Origin: Chloracidobacterium sp.
Lineage (GTDB): Bacteria; Acidobacteriota; Blastocatellia; Pyrinomonadales; Pyrinomonadaceae
Assembly (NCBI GenBank): GCA_016712045.1
Contig: JADJRV010000004.1
Coordinates: 1 to 64,000 of the forward strand
Reading direction: 5' to 3'
DNA: 64,000 nucleotides
Positions 43,054-55,065 of the stretch are shown piece after piece. Under the pieces are notes generated by a model. It ran no database searches and was not told the DNA's origin. It was given only the letters and a program-made list of their open reading frames with translations. How positions within the stretch are numbered: the stretch's first letter is position 1; every line of letters begins with the position of its first letter. The position numbers and the translations under genes were made by a program.

Positions 43054-43560
43054 TTATTTGGAAAGGAGGCGGGTGAGGGCCGAATTAAGAGCCGGCGTTT
43101 TGTCGTAGCCGCTAGATCTAAATTCGATTTTGCCCATATCATTTACGACATAATATGAGGGATAACCCATGTCGAGATTTCCGTTTTTGTCCCGGTCGGC
43201 ATATTGCAGCAAGATGCCAAAACTATTTGGCAGTATCTGCGTTTCGAGCGGGTTCTTTTTAAGGTACGCCTCGATCTTTTCTTCGTTGTCGGTAGTAAGT
43301 GACAAGAAAACCACTTTTTTACCTTCGTAACCCTTGATCAAACGGTTGAGCTTGGGAAACTCGACGTGGCATATCTCGCATCTCGTAGACCAAAAGGTAA
43401 TAACGACTACGCTACCGCGGAGTTGGCTGAGGTCAAAATCCGTACCGTCTAGCGTAACCCCGGTAAACGGAGGAGCAGGCGCACCGACTTTTAGATTGTT
43501 CTGCGAAAATGCAGATGCGGCCAGGATCAGCGTTAGAAATGTGATCGTTAAGATTCTCAT
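43054..43560 (-). CDS. TlpA-like secreted thioredoxin (CEIC)
   Basis: This 168-residue paralogue of the neighbouring gene has a signal peptide (to AFSQ) and a TlpA domain with the active site STRCEICHVEFPKLN and cis-Pro region MGYPSYYVVND. It begins GAPAPPFTGVTLDG, the standard peroxiredoxin/TlpA entry strand. The two proteins have the same length and layout but different active-site dipeptides (PN and EI), so their redox potentials may differ. The pair may act on extracytoplasmic cytochromes or other cysteine proteins. Confidence 0.86.
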   Translation of the reverse strand: MRILTITFLTLILAASAFSQNNLKVGAPAPPFTGVTLDGTDFDLSQLRGSVVVITFWSTRCEICHVEFPKLNRLIKGYEGKKVVFLSLTTDNEEKIEAYLKKNPLETQILPNSFGILLQYADRDKNGNLDMGYPSYYVVNDMGKIEFRSSGYDKTPALNSALTRLLSK

Positions 43561-43710
43561 CGTTCAGGGAGGGAAGCAATTTTGGCGTTTAAGAATGTTC
43601 AACACTCTTACTTTATATAAACTGCTAATGGATTATACATCCAGAAAACTTTAAATAGAAATAAAAATCGTGTGTCCGGCGGTTAATGGCAGACATGTTA
43701 AAATCAGCAA

Positions 43711-44811
43711 ATGCTCCTCGAATCGATGGCCGCCGAAAATTTTCGCAATTTACGCGGCGGTATAAAGTGCGGCAACGGACTAAATATCCTTGTCGGTGAA
43801 AACGGCCAGGGCAAGACCAACTGGCTCGAAGCGATCGCCGTTTTAGCTTCGGCTCGGTCGTTTCGGACGACAAAGCTCCAAGAAGCGGTCAATTTTGGGC
43901 AAACATCGGCGTTTATTCGCGGTGAGGTGCGCGAATCGCCCGAGATCGTGCGTGAATTGCGTGTAGTAATACAAGGCAACACAAAAACACTCTCGATAAA
44001 CGACAAGAAAGAGACGGTACAAAGCTATTTGGGGCAGCTGCACGCGGTTGTATTCAATGCGGATGAGCTGGATATCGTTCGCGGCCAGCCGGATGCGAGA
44101 CGACGGTTTCTTGATGCGGGGATCGTGTCGCTGCACCCGCCGTTCGTACAGGTTTTTACCGATTACAACCGCGTCTTGCGGCAAAAAAACGCTTTGCTGC
44201 AAACAGCACGGGACAGCGAACAATCGCTCGAAAAGACGTCGGATCTGCTTGAGCCGTGGAATACGCAACTGGCAGCACTCGCCACCAAGATACATAAGGC
44301 TCGCGTCCGGTTTGTCGAGCGGCTCAACGGCGTGCTTGAGAAAAAGCTCTTTGCCCGGGAAGAGATATCTGTCGATTACTTATCATCGCTCGAGGGAAAA
44401 GGCGATCTAACTGACTATGCCGCACTGATCGCCGAACGTCTCCAGTTACGTGTTCAGGCCGAGGTTGTTGCCGGACACGCTTTGATCGGAACTCACCGTG
44501 ACGAGCTCGAAATAAAGTTTGACGGCCGTGATCTGCGTAAATTCGGCTCCGCCGGCCAACAGCGTAGCGCTCTGCTCCTGTTGCTCCTCGCAAACATAAC
44601 CGTTTTCGAAGCCACACGCGGCGAATATCCGCTCTTTTTCCTCGACGACATCGACGCCGAACTCGACTACGCCCGCATCGGCCAACTGCTCGAATATCTC
44701 GACGGCAAAACACAGGTTTTTGTCACCACCTCAAAGGACAATTTTGTCGAAAAATTTGGGGCGAACGCGGCGGTTTTTAGGGTCGCTACAGGCGACGCCC
44801 AAGTACAATAA
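43711..44811 (+). CDS. recF: DNA replication and repair protein RecF
   Basis: RecF is an SMC-like ATPase that loads RecA at single-strand gaps. The 366-residue protein has Walker A VGENGQGKTNWLEAI (about residue 30), the central DARRRFLD motif, the ABC signature region FGSAGQQRSALL and Walker B FLDDIDAELD. No clear ribosome-binding site precedes the ATG at 43711. It is next to gyrB, as usual, but both are about 40 kb from dnaA-dnaN. Confidence 0.95.
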   Translation: MLLESMAAENFRNLRGGIKCGNGLNILVGENGQGKTNWLEAIAVLASARSFRTTKLQEAVNFGQTSAFIRGEVRESPEIVRELRVVIQGNTKTLSINDKKETVQSYLGQLHAVVFNADELDIVRGQPDARRRFLDAGIVSLHPPFVQVFTDYNRVLRQKNALLQTARDSEQSLEKTSDLLEPWNTQLAALATKIHKARVRFVERLNGVLEKKLFAREEISVDYLSSLEGKGDLTDYAALIAERLQLRVQAEVVAGHALIGTHRDELEIKFDGRDLRKFGSAGQQRSALLLLLLANITVFEATRGEYPLFFLDDIDAELDYARIGQLLEYLDGKTQVFVTTSKDNFVEKFGANAAVFRVATGDAQVQ

Positions 44812-44984
44812 AATAAAGCTATTTATTGGCTTTGGCGGCTGTCTATCAACCACTAAAAATGCTAAAATAATCCTTTGGCATTTATGGGATTTTTTTGTCT
44901 GTGAGAACCATCAAAACCGCACCTACTGAGCGGCTCGACATATTCCAAAAATAGACAAGATCTAAGGTTACAGAGGTTTAAAAA

Positions 44985-47399
<2,415 letters not shown>

Positions 47400-47407
47400 T
47401 GATCGTC

Positions 47408-47433
47408 AGAACCCCCGACCGTTCAGGGGTTCT
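47408..47433 (+). terminator. Intrinsic terminator of gyrB
   Basis: An 8-bp stem (AGAACCCC with GGGGTTCT) and a 10-base loop are followed by five T, 9 bases past the gyrB stop. Confidence 0.8.
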
Positions 47434-47439
47434 TTTTGG

Positions 47440-47611
47440 TAAAAAAGGCCTGCTTGGTAATTAAAAGCCCCGGCCCCCCCCCGACGGCGCGCGCGGCTTT
47501 TGTGGGTGGCCCCGGTTGGTTTTTTTGCTCCCCCCCCCGCCCCCCCCCCCCCCCCCGCTTTCTTTTCCCCTGCCCCAATTTTTTTCCCCCCCCTTTTAAA
47601 AAAATAAAATT
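47440..47611. other. Aberrant poly-C/poly-T stretch, probably assembly artefact
   Basis: Several C runs (about 9, 9, 17 and 8 bases) and T runs fill this region, with almost no other sequence. Nothing like it occurs elsewhere in the window, and no coding or regulatory content can be read. It looks like a poor-quality join or gap fill, so the link between gyrB and the following genes is less certain than the rest. Confidence 0.7.
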
Positions 47612-48165
47612 ATGAAAAAATTATTGTCACTCTCATCTTATCCCTCGGAATTTTTGCAGCCACAGCTTCGGCTCAAACACCGCCGAAATTTTCCCAGTAC
47701 GCGGCAAAGGTTGAAAAGGTCAAAAACGTCACCGTCAACCTAAAAAGCCACAAGGACGCCTCGATGTTTCGCACCAATTTGCGCAACGCCGCAAAAGAAG
47801 GCGTGAATTTTGCCGGGCATTTTATCTTGACGGGCTGGGGCTGCGGTACGAATTGTTCGCAGTGGGCGGTAATTGACGCGAGAAACGGAAAGGTATTTTT
47901 CCCTAAGGAATTTGCCGGAACAGGCTCAGGATTTTGCGAATTGCCCAAAAACGGACTGCCGTCCGATGCACCTAAACAAGAAGAACCGGAATATCCCGAT
48001 GTTGTGATATTCAAGGCCAACAGCCGGATGGTCGTAATCAATGGATTTACCGGCGGCGGGTTAAATGAAGACAATGCAAAATGCGGCAATTACTTTTTTG
48101 AGTGGACCGGCACCAAGCTCAAACAAGTTAAATTCATCGAGGGCAAACGCGTCGACAATCCGTAA
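47612..48165 (+). CDS. Secreted protein of unknown function (frame broken in signal peptide)
   Basis: From an ATG at 47612, one extra A in the run 47615-47620 gives a normal signal peptide (MKKIIVTLILSLGIFAATAS) and about 184 residues in total. The mature part has VNLKSHKDASMFRTNLRNAA, EGVNFAGHFILTGWGCGTNC, SQWAVIDARNGKVFFPKEF and VVINGFTGGGLNEDNAKCGN. The three cysteines in the GWGCGTNC/CGN contexts may pair as disulfides. Homologous sequences are common in Bacteroidetes and Acidobacteria but unnamed. It is directly downstream of the damaged stretch. Confidence 0.7.
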
Positions 48166-48168
48166 GCT

Positions 48169-49182
48169 TTAAACAACATCCTGTCTCGACACGGCGTCGA
48201 TCTCAAGCACGAGGTCGGCGCCGTATGCTTTTGCGGGGGTTTGATAACCCGCAGTGAAATTTCCGGCGAGGATCTTTTCGGCAATATTCAAAGCCGCGAT
48301 AGCGGTCAGTGTGTAGCCTTCGGGGCCTTGGAGACGGGATTCAACTTTGTTGCCGTTTCCGTCTGATGCTTCGCCCCATAACAACGTGCGGCCTTTTTCG
48401 CGTTCGGCGTCGGACGGGCCTCCGGCAGGAATTTTCTTTTGCAGATAGTTTTGAAACGGCCCGGTCGCGAGCAGCCAGCCGATGTAGCGGGCCGCTTTCA
48501 TCATCTTTAGATTTGACGGCGGGACGATGGTGAAAACCTCTATATTTGGGATGCCGGTCGAGTAAAATGCCGTCGCAACGTCGCCCCAGTCGATCTCGCG
48601 TGTTTTCCACGCCGACGGAACACCGGTGATCTTGCCATCGCGGCGGATCGCACCGCCCTTGCCGACGTTCATCGTCATCGTCGCTTGGGTGCCGTGCGAG
48701 ATGCGGCCCATGCCGTAAAAGGCTAGGGATAAATGAGTTGCGGACGACAGGCGGTCTTTTAGATGGCGGGCGAGACAGTCGCTCGGGACAACATCAAACC
48801 CGACACCGGGCATAACCATGATCCCGGCATCCTGTGCCTTTTGGTCAAAAGCCGCACACGTTTCGAAGACGCTTATCTCGCCGGTGATGTCGGTGTAATG
48901 TTTTTTGTTTCGCAGACACGCCTTGACCATCGGTGCGCTCGTGATCGAAAACGGCCCGGCGCAGTGCAGCACCATATCGACCTCTTGCAGCGCGGCATCG
49001 ACACGGTCGGTTTCGTCGAGGGAAAAGATGCGGTATTCGAGATGATGCTTTTTCGCGAGTTCTTCGATCGCGATCGCGTTACGGCCCGCGAGTATCGGTT
49101 TTAGCCCGCGTTCGACGGCCATGCGTGTGATCAGCTCGCCGGTGTAGCCATTTGCTCCGTAGATCAGGAATGTGTTGCTCAT
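48169..49182 (-). CDS. Saccharopine dehydrogenase-like NAD(P)-binding protein
   Basis: A 337-residue Rossmann protein starting with LIYGANGYTGELITRMAVER, the signature of the trans-acting enoyl reductase/saccharopine-dehydrogenase-like group. DMVLHCAGPFSITSAPMVKACLR, HYTDITGE and GVGFDVVPSDCLARHL follow. In mycobacteria, relatives reduce lipid intermediates; here the substrate is unknown. It converges with the secreted-protein gene (3-base gap) and lies 7 bases downstream of aat on the same strand, so the two may share a transcript. Confidence 0.85.
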   Translation of the reverse strand: MSNTFLIYGANGYTGELITRMAVERGLKPILAGRNAIAIEELAKKHHLEYRIFSLDETDRVDAALQEVDMVLHCAGPFSITSAPMVKACLRNKKHYTDITGEISVFETCAAFDQKAQDAGIMVMPGVGFDVVPSDCLARHLKDRLSSATHLSLAFYGMGRISHGTQATMTMNVGKGGAIRRDGKITGVPSAWKTREIDWGDVATAFYSTGIPNIEVFTIVPPSNLKMMKAARYIGWLLATGPFQNYLQKKIPAGGPSDAEREKGRTLLWGEASDGNGNKVESRLQGPEGYTLTAIAALNIAEKILAGNFTAGYQTPAKAYGADLVLEIDAVSRQDVV

Positions 49183-49189
49183 AATATTG

Positions 49190-49882
49190 TCAGAAAAGCG
49201 TCAAGTCTAAATTTTGTGTTGCTTTGAGTTTATCCAAAAACTCGCCGCGGTCAATCTCTTTTGCACCTAATGCTTCGAGATGCGGCGTCATAACCTGTGT
49301 ATCGAGCCAGGTAGAACCACGGCTTTGTAGATGATCGATCAGATAGAGTAGCGAGAGTTTTGAGGCATTTGGTGCTTTGTAAAACATCGACTCGCCGCAA
49401 AACACACCGCCCGCGTCAATGCCGTATAAACCGCCGACAAGGTTGCCACCAGCATCCCAAGCCTCGATGCTATGCGCCATGCCGTCTTTGTGCAGTTGTG
49501 TAAATACCTGCTCAAATTCCGGCGTGATCCACGTGCCGCGTTGGCCAGGGCGATAGGCGAGCGAACACTCGTGCATCACGGTCGCAAAGGCTTTGTCGAT
49601 GGTGAATGTAAAGTCACCTTTGCGGCGTTCTTTTTCGAGGCTTCGGGGAGTGCGTAGATCCGCAAAATCCAGGATCGCACGCTCTTCGGGGCAATGCCAC
49701 GGCAGCGGGATGCCATCGGTATACCACGGGAAAATACCCTTTATATAAGCTTCGCGAACAGTATTAACGGTCAGAGGCGTGCCAAACGAGATGACATCAT
49801 GCGAACGGAAGAGGTATTCGCCGATCTCGACCCAGTCGGGGTAATCAAAGGTTTTTGGATCGGGAAAGGTCGGGAAAGGCAT
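49190..49882 (-). CDS. aat: Leucyl/phenylalanyl-tRNA-protein transferase
   Basis: Aat adds Leu or Phe to N-terminal Arg or Lys of proteins, marking them for ClpAP (bacterial N-degron pathway). The 230-residue protein has AYIKGIFPWYTDGIPLPWHCP, the Arg/Lys-pocket region CSLAYRPGQRGTWITPEF, AHSIEAWDAGGNLVGGLYG, GVFCGESMFYKAPNASKLSL and DTQVMTPHLEALGAKEI. All are standard. The ATG at 49882 lies next to a large inverted repeat. No clpS or clpA is in the window. Confidence 0.95.
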   Translation of the reverse strand: MPFPTFPDPKTFDYPDWVEIGEYLFRSHDVISFGTPLTVNTVREAYIKGIFPWYTDGIPLPWHCPEERAILDFADLRTPRSLEKERRKGDFTFTIDKAFATVMHECSLAYRPGQRGTWITPEFEQVFTQLHKDGMAHSIEAWDAGGNLVGGLYGIDAGGVFCGESMFYKAPNASKLSLLYLIDHLQSRGSTWLDTQVMTPHLEALGAKEIDRGEFLDKLKATQNLDLTLF

Positions 49883-49886
49883 AAAT

Positions 49887-49963
49887 TAACCACAGATTAA
49901 CACAGATGAACACAGATTTAAGGACTGCTCTCATCCGTGTTTATCTGTGTCTATCTGTGGTTA
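49887..49963. repeat. Inverted repeat of the ACCACAGATTAACACAGAT type
   Basis: Left arm 49887-49917 and right arm about 49932-49963 pair almost throughout (TAACCACAGAT with ATCTGTGGTTA at the ends). It fills the gap between aat and the MATE gene and could form a long hairpin in either transcript. Elements with this wording occur between genes in many phyla. Confidence 0.7.
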
Positions 49964-49969
49964 GTTTTT

Positions 49970-51395
49970 CTAAACCGTCTTGAGTTTCCACTTGCCGCGT
50001 CTAAAGAGTAATCCGCTGGCGACCGCTAGCAGAGAGAACGCGAGTGTGATCGCCCAAAAAACACCATCCGGCCCAAAGTTAAACCGATATGCCAGTGCAT
50101 AAGCGAGTGGTATCTCAAATATCCAAAATACGAGCAGATTGAGATATGTCGGCGTCCAAGTGTCGCCCGCCCCGTTAAACGCAGTTTCGAGCACCATGCC
50201 GAGGCCGTAAAATGCAAAGCCGTAAGCGATGATGTGCAGGGCCGAGGTACCGTACCGCAACACCTCTGGTTCTTGTGTAAATGTGCCGATGATCGGATGC
50301 GAAAATATCAAAAAGATCAGACCAATCGCAAAGTAAAAAGCGGCGTTAAACCACGCGGCTTTCCACACGGCAGCTTCGGCACGATCGGGTTTTCCGGCTC
50401 CGAGATTCTGGCCGACCATGGTCGCGGCGGCATTGCTCAAACCGAGTGCAGGTAGCAATGCGAACATCACGACCCGCAAAGCAATGACATATCCGGCGAT
50501 CGCAACTTCACCAAAGCCAGCCATTATCGGCATCAGAGCGGTCCAACTGGCAGTGGCTACCAGCAATTGAAACACACCGGTCGAAGAGAGCTTTATCAAC
50601 TTCCAAAGTAGCGTCGGATCAAACCGCCAGCTATCACGGCTAATATGGATGCGGCCGCCAAGCCTGGAACAGATGCCACGCCGCGTATAGCACACCGACA
50701 CTACGGCCGATCGTCGTTCCGACCGCCGCACCCGTTACTCCAAGCTCCGGAAAGAACGCCACGCCGAAAATAAAACACGGCGAGAGGAGCATATTTAACC
50801 CGTTTGCCAAAATAAGGACACGCATCGCGATCGCGGCATCACCTGCTCCGCGAAAGATCGCATTTAGCAGGAAAATGAATAGGACCGCAGCATTGCCACC
50901 AACCATGATCCGCATAAACTGCGAACCTTCGGCCAAGATATGCGGTTTTGCTCCTAACAAAGTGAGAATCTGGGGGGCAAAAATGATCCCTATTGCGCTG
51001 ATAACGAGCGAAACGATCACGCCGCAATAGATGACGTGGGCGGCAGACTTAGCGGCACCTGCGGCATCCTTTTCGCCTGTCCGGCGGGCAACCGTCGCCG
51101 TCGCGCTGATCGCAAACCCAAATGCGACCGCGTAGATCAGGGCCATGACGGATTCGGTAAGGCCGACGATCGCAACGGCATCGGCACCTAGTTTTGCGAC
51201 AAAGAAAATATCCACGACCGCAAACAGGCTCTCCATACTCATTTCGAGTATCATCGGCACTGCAAGCAGAAATATACCAAGCCCGATCGGCCCCGTCGTG
51301 AAATCCCGACTGGACCCACGAACCGCTTCGCGCAATACCGCCCAAAAAGAATTATCGACCGCCTCCGCAGACGGAGTTTCAGAATTAAAAGACAT
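49970..51395 (-). CDS. MATE family efflux transporter (frame broken)
   Basis: A multidrug/cation antiporter of about 474 residues and 12 TM helices once the frame is repaired. The N-terminal half includes PIGLGIFLLAVPMILEMSME and FFVAKLGADAVAIVGLTESV, and the C-terminal half ALRVVMFALLPALGLSNAAA and TMVGQNLGAGKPDRAE, both MATE signatures. The break is at 50660-50661, where removing one base gives FQAGGRIHISRDSWRFDP. No regulator is adjacent. Confidence 0.9.
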
Positions 51396-51652
51396 AAAAT
51401 TACCTTAAAGGATCAAGAGTGGTGGCACGAGAGAGGTGCCTGGAAAGCCCGGGTTTTGCGCGAGCATAGAGCGCTGGTATCGAGCACTAATTCTGAGGTT
51501 CGCTTAGCGGATGGTCGGCTTCATAGTTTTTTGAATATAGCACAAGACATTTGAGTCCAAAAGGGGAACTAAAAGAAAGTGCGCTTTGTCACAATCCGCT
51601 GGGCAGAAATCGGGTAAAATTTTTTCAAATGCAGTGAAAATATTTTTGTTAA

Positions 51653-52663
51653 ATGAATAAACTTTCACGTCGCGAATTTCTTCGATCCATAACGGCAACG
51701 ACCCTAGTTGCGGTTGTCGGCCGATCATCAGTTTTACAATATTTCAACTCAAGCCGTCCGTTCGAACTCCTCGTGGTCGGAGATTCGCTCATTTGGGGAC
51801 AAGGGCTCGAGGAAAAGGACAAGTTCTATTCCCTCGTCGCCGAATGGCTGCGACGTGATGCTTTCGGGAAACCTTGCGACGTTAATATGAAGGTCAAAGC
51901 TCACTCCGGAGCAACGATCTTCTTTGACCCAAAGAGGCCGCCAAGTATCGCCGCGGGTCGCGACGAAAACCATTTTTACAAAGGCGAGGTCAATGTATCG
52001 ACGCCAAGCATATCGAAACAGGTCGAGACCGCAGCAGCCGAATATAGTTTGCAAGGACGGACCCGCGGAGCGGACCTGGTGTTATTAACCGCGGGTGTGA
52101 CAGATATATCCGTTGAGGGCGTTCTCAACCCATACGAGGACCCTCAAAAGCTCAAGCCTTTGATCGAGGAAGTGTGTGGAAAGAGGGTGGGCAAATTGCT
52201 TGAGCAAACCGGTCAATCCAATCCTGATGCACAGATCGGGGTGATCGGCTATTACCCTATGTTATCGAAGAGATCGTCGCGAAAAGCCGTCTTCAATGCG
52301 TGGCTCGAGGTGCTTGATGTTCCAAACTGGAAACAAGGTTTTGCAAATAACCCGATAATGCGTCCGATCTTGTTCGGTCGGCTTTTCAACAGGGCGATCG
52401 AAAGATCACGGATATGGTCCGCTGAGTCCGACCGGCAGCTAAAAAAGTCAATTGCTGAACATAACTCCAAGGTAGGCCGCGAACAAGCGATTTTTATTCC
52501 ATCGCCCTTGACGGAAGAAAATACAGCCGAAGCACCGAATACACTGCTTTTCCGAATGCGAAAGAACGGAACCGTTGAAGATCCTCAATACTTGGCTCGT
52601 AAATCGGACTGTAAAGAGGCATTCGTAGATCTCGAGCGAACGACGGGTATTAAATACCACTGA
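51653..52663 (+). CDS. Tat-exported SGNH/GDSL-like hydrolase
   Basis: A 336-residue protein with a twin-arginine signal (LSRREFLRSITATTLVAVVG) followed by ELLVVGDSLIWGQGLEE, the GDSL block I with its Ser. TRGADLVLLTAGVTDISVEG corresponds to the block with Gly/Asn in most SGNH enzymes, but here the Asn is Thr/Asp-like. A clear Asp-x-x-His is not visible near the end. It may be an esterase, an acyl hydrolase or an inactive relative. The 257 bases upstream hold nothing I can name. Confidence 0.7.
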   Translation: MNKLSRREFLRSITATTLVAVVGRSSVLQYFNSSRPFELLVVGDSLIWGQGLEEKDKFYSLVAEWLRRDAFGKPCDVNMKVKAHSGATIFFDPKRPPSIAAGRDENHFYKGEVNVSTPSISKQVETAAAEYSLQGRTRGADLVLLTAGVTDISVEGVLNPYEDPQKLKPLIEEVCGKRVGKLLEQTGQSNPDAQIGVIGYYPMLSKRSSRKAVFNAWLEVLDVPNWKQGFANNPIMRPILFGRLFNRAIERSRIWSAESDRQLKKSIAEHNSKVGREQAIFIPSPLTEENTAEAPNTLLFRMRKNGTVEDPQYLARKSDCKEAFVDLERTTGIKYH

Positions 52664-52824
52664 AACGCTGTACAGTCGCTGCAGTTGGGCATCCAAACCC
52701 AGCAGGAGCAAGATCCTATTTCGAAGCGATCAAAACTGCTATTAAGCCGATCCTCACCCCGCCAAGTTAGGAAAGTGTTTCCATCCATCTGCCCAAATCG
52801 CTATACTCAAAGTTTGGTGTAGCG

Positions 52825-53935
52825 ATGAAGATTGCAGTAGCAATGAGTGGGGGCGTCGATTCGTCGGCAGCCGCAGCACTGTTAAAAGAACAGGGGCACG
52901 AGCTGGTCGGCTTTACGATGCAGCTGTGGAACCAGCGCCGTGGCGTGAGCGTCGATGAAAATGGCGATCCGCTTCCCAGCAGATGTTGCTCGCTTGACGA
53001 CGTTTATGACGCGCGGCGCGTGGCCGAATCGCTCGGGTTTCCTTTTTACGTCTTGAATCTCGAACGGGAATTTGAGGAATCAGTCGTCGAGCCGTTTATC
53101 CAAAGCTATCTGTCGGGCGAAACACCCATTCCGTGTGTTGCGTGTAACTCAAGGTTAAAATTTGCTTCGCTCGATAAGATGGCGATCTCTCTGGGCTGTG
53201 AAAAGGTTGCCACAGGGCATTACGCACGCGTCGAATACGACGAAGCAAACGATCGTTACCGGCTGTTTCGCGGTAGAAATCATTGGAAAGATCAGAGTTA
53301 TTTTCTTTGGGAACTTACCCAAGAGCAGCTTTCGCACGCTTATTTTCCGCTTGGTGAAATGCAGAAAGAAGAGGTCCGTGACATCGCCCGCGAAGCCAAG
53401 CTTTACACGGCGGAAAAGCAGGAATCGCAGGAGATCTGTTTTGTACCGGATGGCAAATATTCTGAGTTTATCGACCGATACCTCGATCACGAAGGCCGGT
53501 CTGCCGAGACACCGGCAGGGCGGCGATATAGTCAATACGGCGGGTGAGACGATCGGAACACACACCGGCATTCACCGCTACACGATCGGCCAGCGGCGTG
53601 GGCTTGGCATTTCAAACGAAAAGCCGCTGTACGTGACGCAGATCGAACGTTTAAAGAACCGGATAATTGTCGGCGAAGAGGATGAACTCGATTCGCTTGA
53701 ATTCGTTGCAAAAGGCGTCAACTGGGTCGCATTTGATGAACCGGCGGAACCGGTCAGGGCTAATGTAAAGGTTCGATACAGGCACGAACCTGCTCCGGCG
53801 ACGATCCATGCTTTGCCGGATAACAGGGCTCGGATCGTATTCGACAAACCGCAGCGGGCGATCACGCCGGGACAGGCGACAATATTCTATAATGGAGATG
53901 AAGTTGTCGGTGGCGGTTGGATAGTTAAGAATTAG
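52825..53935 (+). CDS. mnmA: tRNA-specific 2-thiouridylase MnmA (frame broken)
   Basis: MnmA thiolates U34 of Glu, Gln and Lys tRNAs, the same wobble base modified by MnmE-MnmG. The PP-loop is AMSGGVDSSAAAALL; catalytic cysteines are in IPCVACNSRLKF and ESQEICFVPDG. The frame shifts at the G run 53518-53520; removing one G joins ETPAGGDIVNTAGETIG to the C-terminal beta-barrel (GIHRYTIGQRRGLGIS, GQATIFYNGDEVVGGGWI). An essential-type enzyme broken at a homopolymer suggests a sequencing error. Confidence 0.93.
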
Positions 53936-53948
53936 GTAGGAAGATATT

Positions 53949-54134
53949 ATGCCAAAACCAAAAAAGAGACTTAGTAAAAGCGCAAAAGCCGCACAGAAAC
54001 TGTTGAGTGATTCGAAAATGCTCGCGTCCGCCAAAGCGGCGGTAAACGGTGGGCAGGAATTCAAATCTTCAGTTGTAACACCGCGGGCAAACACTACGGC
54101 GATCAAACCGCGTCCGGAAAAGAAGAAAGGTTAA
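53949..54134 (+). CDS. Small basic protein of unknown function
   Basis: A 61-residue, lysine-rich protein (MPKPKKRLSKSAKAAQKLLS, then SKMLASAKAAVNGGQEFKSS and a basic tail). A ribosome-binding site (GGAAG) lies 5 bases upstream and a terminator follows, so it is probably expressed. It lies 13 bases after mnmA. The composition suggests a nucleic-acid-associated protein, but there is no recognised domain. Confidence 0.55.
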   Translation: MPKPKKRLSKSAKAAQKLLSDSKMLASAKAAVNGGQEFKSSVVTPRANTTAIKPRPEKKKG

Positions 54135-54163
54135 ACTCATTTTCTCGATCACACACAAACAAA

Positions 54164-54188
54164 AAAGAGGCGGATAAACCGCCTCTTT
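54164..54188. terminator. Bidirectional terminator
   Basis: A perfect 10-bp stem (AAAGAGGCGG with CCGCCTCTTT) with a 5-base loop carries T-rich tails in both directions. It serves the small basic gene (plus strand) and the bactofilin gene (minus strand). Confidence 0.85.
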
Positions 54189-54210
54189 TACATTTGATGT
54201 ATGTTTGAGA

Positions 54211-54831
54211 TCAGACAGTAGCGGCATCTGCCGCTTCGTCTTCATCCTCATCCGTCAGGTAAGCATCCGAATCATCAGGCTCGTCATCAGCGATGGCGAT
54301 GGATGTCGGTTGCGGCACCTCATATTGAGCGGCGGCAGTGACGGCTTCTTCCTCTTGAGTTTCGCGGGCCTTGAGCATATTACAGCTACCCTCAAGTATC
54401 GCACCTTCCTCAACGATCAGACGCGGGCTCTGGATATTGCCCATCACGCGTGCGGTGCGGCCGAGGTGTAGTTTTTCGGTGGCAAAAATATCGCCATTTA
54501 CGGTTCCATTTACCATCGCGGCGGCGACCATAATGTTGGCGTCAACCTGTCCATTTGTTCCGATGATCAAAGTGCCGGATTCCGATGAAACGGTGCCGAT
54601 CAGGTGGCCGTCAACGCGGAGCATCGCGTGAAACTCGGTCTCGCCGGTGAGCGTCGTGCCGTGGCCGACAAAGCCGCTCAGCCGTCCCTCTTTGATATCA
54701 CGCGCCATCGAATCGCTCTCCGATATCGCACGTGCACCTGCCGTTTCACTGGTGTAATTCGCCGGTGCCGGTTGTGTAGGTTCCTGAAAGTCATTCGTCT
54801 CCGGCCTGTTGCCTCGTCCCATTCTGATCAT
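54211..54831 (-). CDS. Bactofilin family cytoskeletal protein
   Basis: Bactofilins polymerise without nucleotides into filaments that organise cell shape and polarity. The central domain (about residues 50-150) is a beta-helix with repeated hydrophobic strands: GTTLTGETEFHAMLRVDGHL, GTVSSESGTLIIGTNGQV, ANIMVAAAMVNGTVNGDIFA and ARVMGNIQSPRLIVEEGAIL. Flanking tails are disordered and the C-terminus is acidic. I choose the ATG at 54831 (GAGG 10 bases upstream). The frame stays open to 55389, but that part is antisense to ttcA. Confidence 0.87.
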   Translation of the reverse strand: MIRMGRGNRPETNDFQEPTQPAPANYTSETAGARAISESDSMARDIKEGRLSGFVGHGTTLTGETEFHAMLRVDGHLIGTVSSESGTLIIGTNGQVDANIMVAAAMVNGTVNGDIFATEKLHLGRTARVMGNIQSPRLIVEEGAILEGSCNMLKARETQEEEAVTAAAQYEVPQPTSIAIADDEPDDSDAYLTDEDEDEAADAATV

Positions 54832-55065
54832 AACTAAAATACCTCGCTCTATAAATTCGTCCGAAAAAGCAATTGTGAATGGGAATTTCTTGGAAATTTT
54901 TCCCGTCGGTGAGGCGAACACATCGCCATTTTGCGGGCCCATACCTCTTTTGTGTCCACTAAATAATAGGTCACTTATTATGAGCGTGTCTAGCGCTATT
55001 TTAAGGTTGTAAATCGTGTGCGAGGGTGTCAAAATCAATAGTTTTCCGGCGGGAGAGGTAAATTT

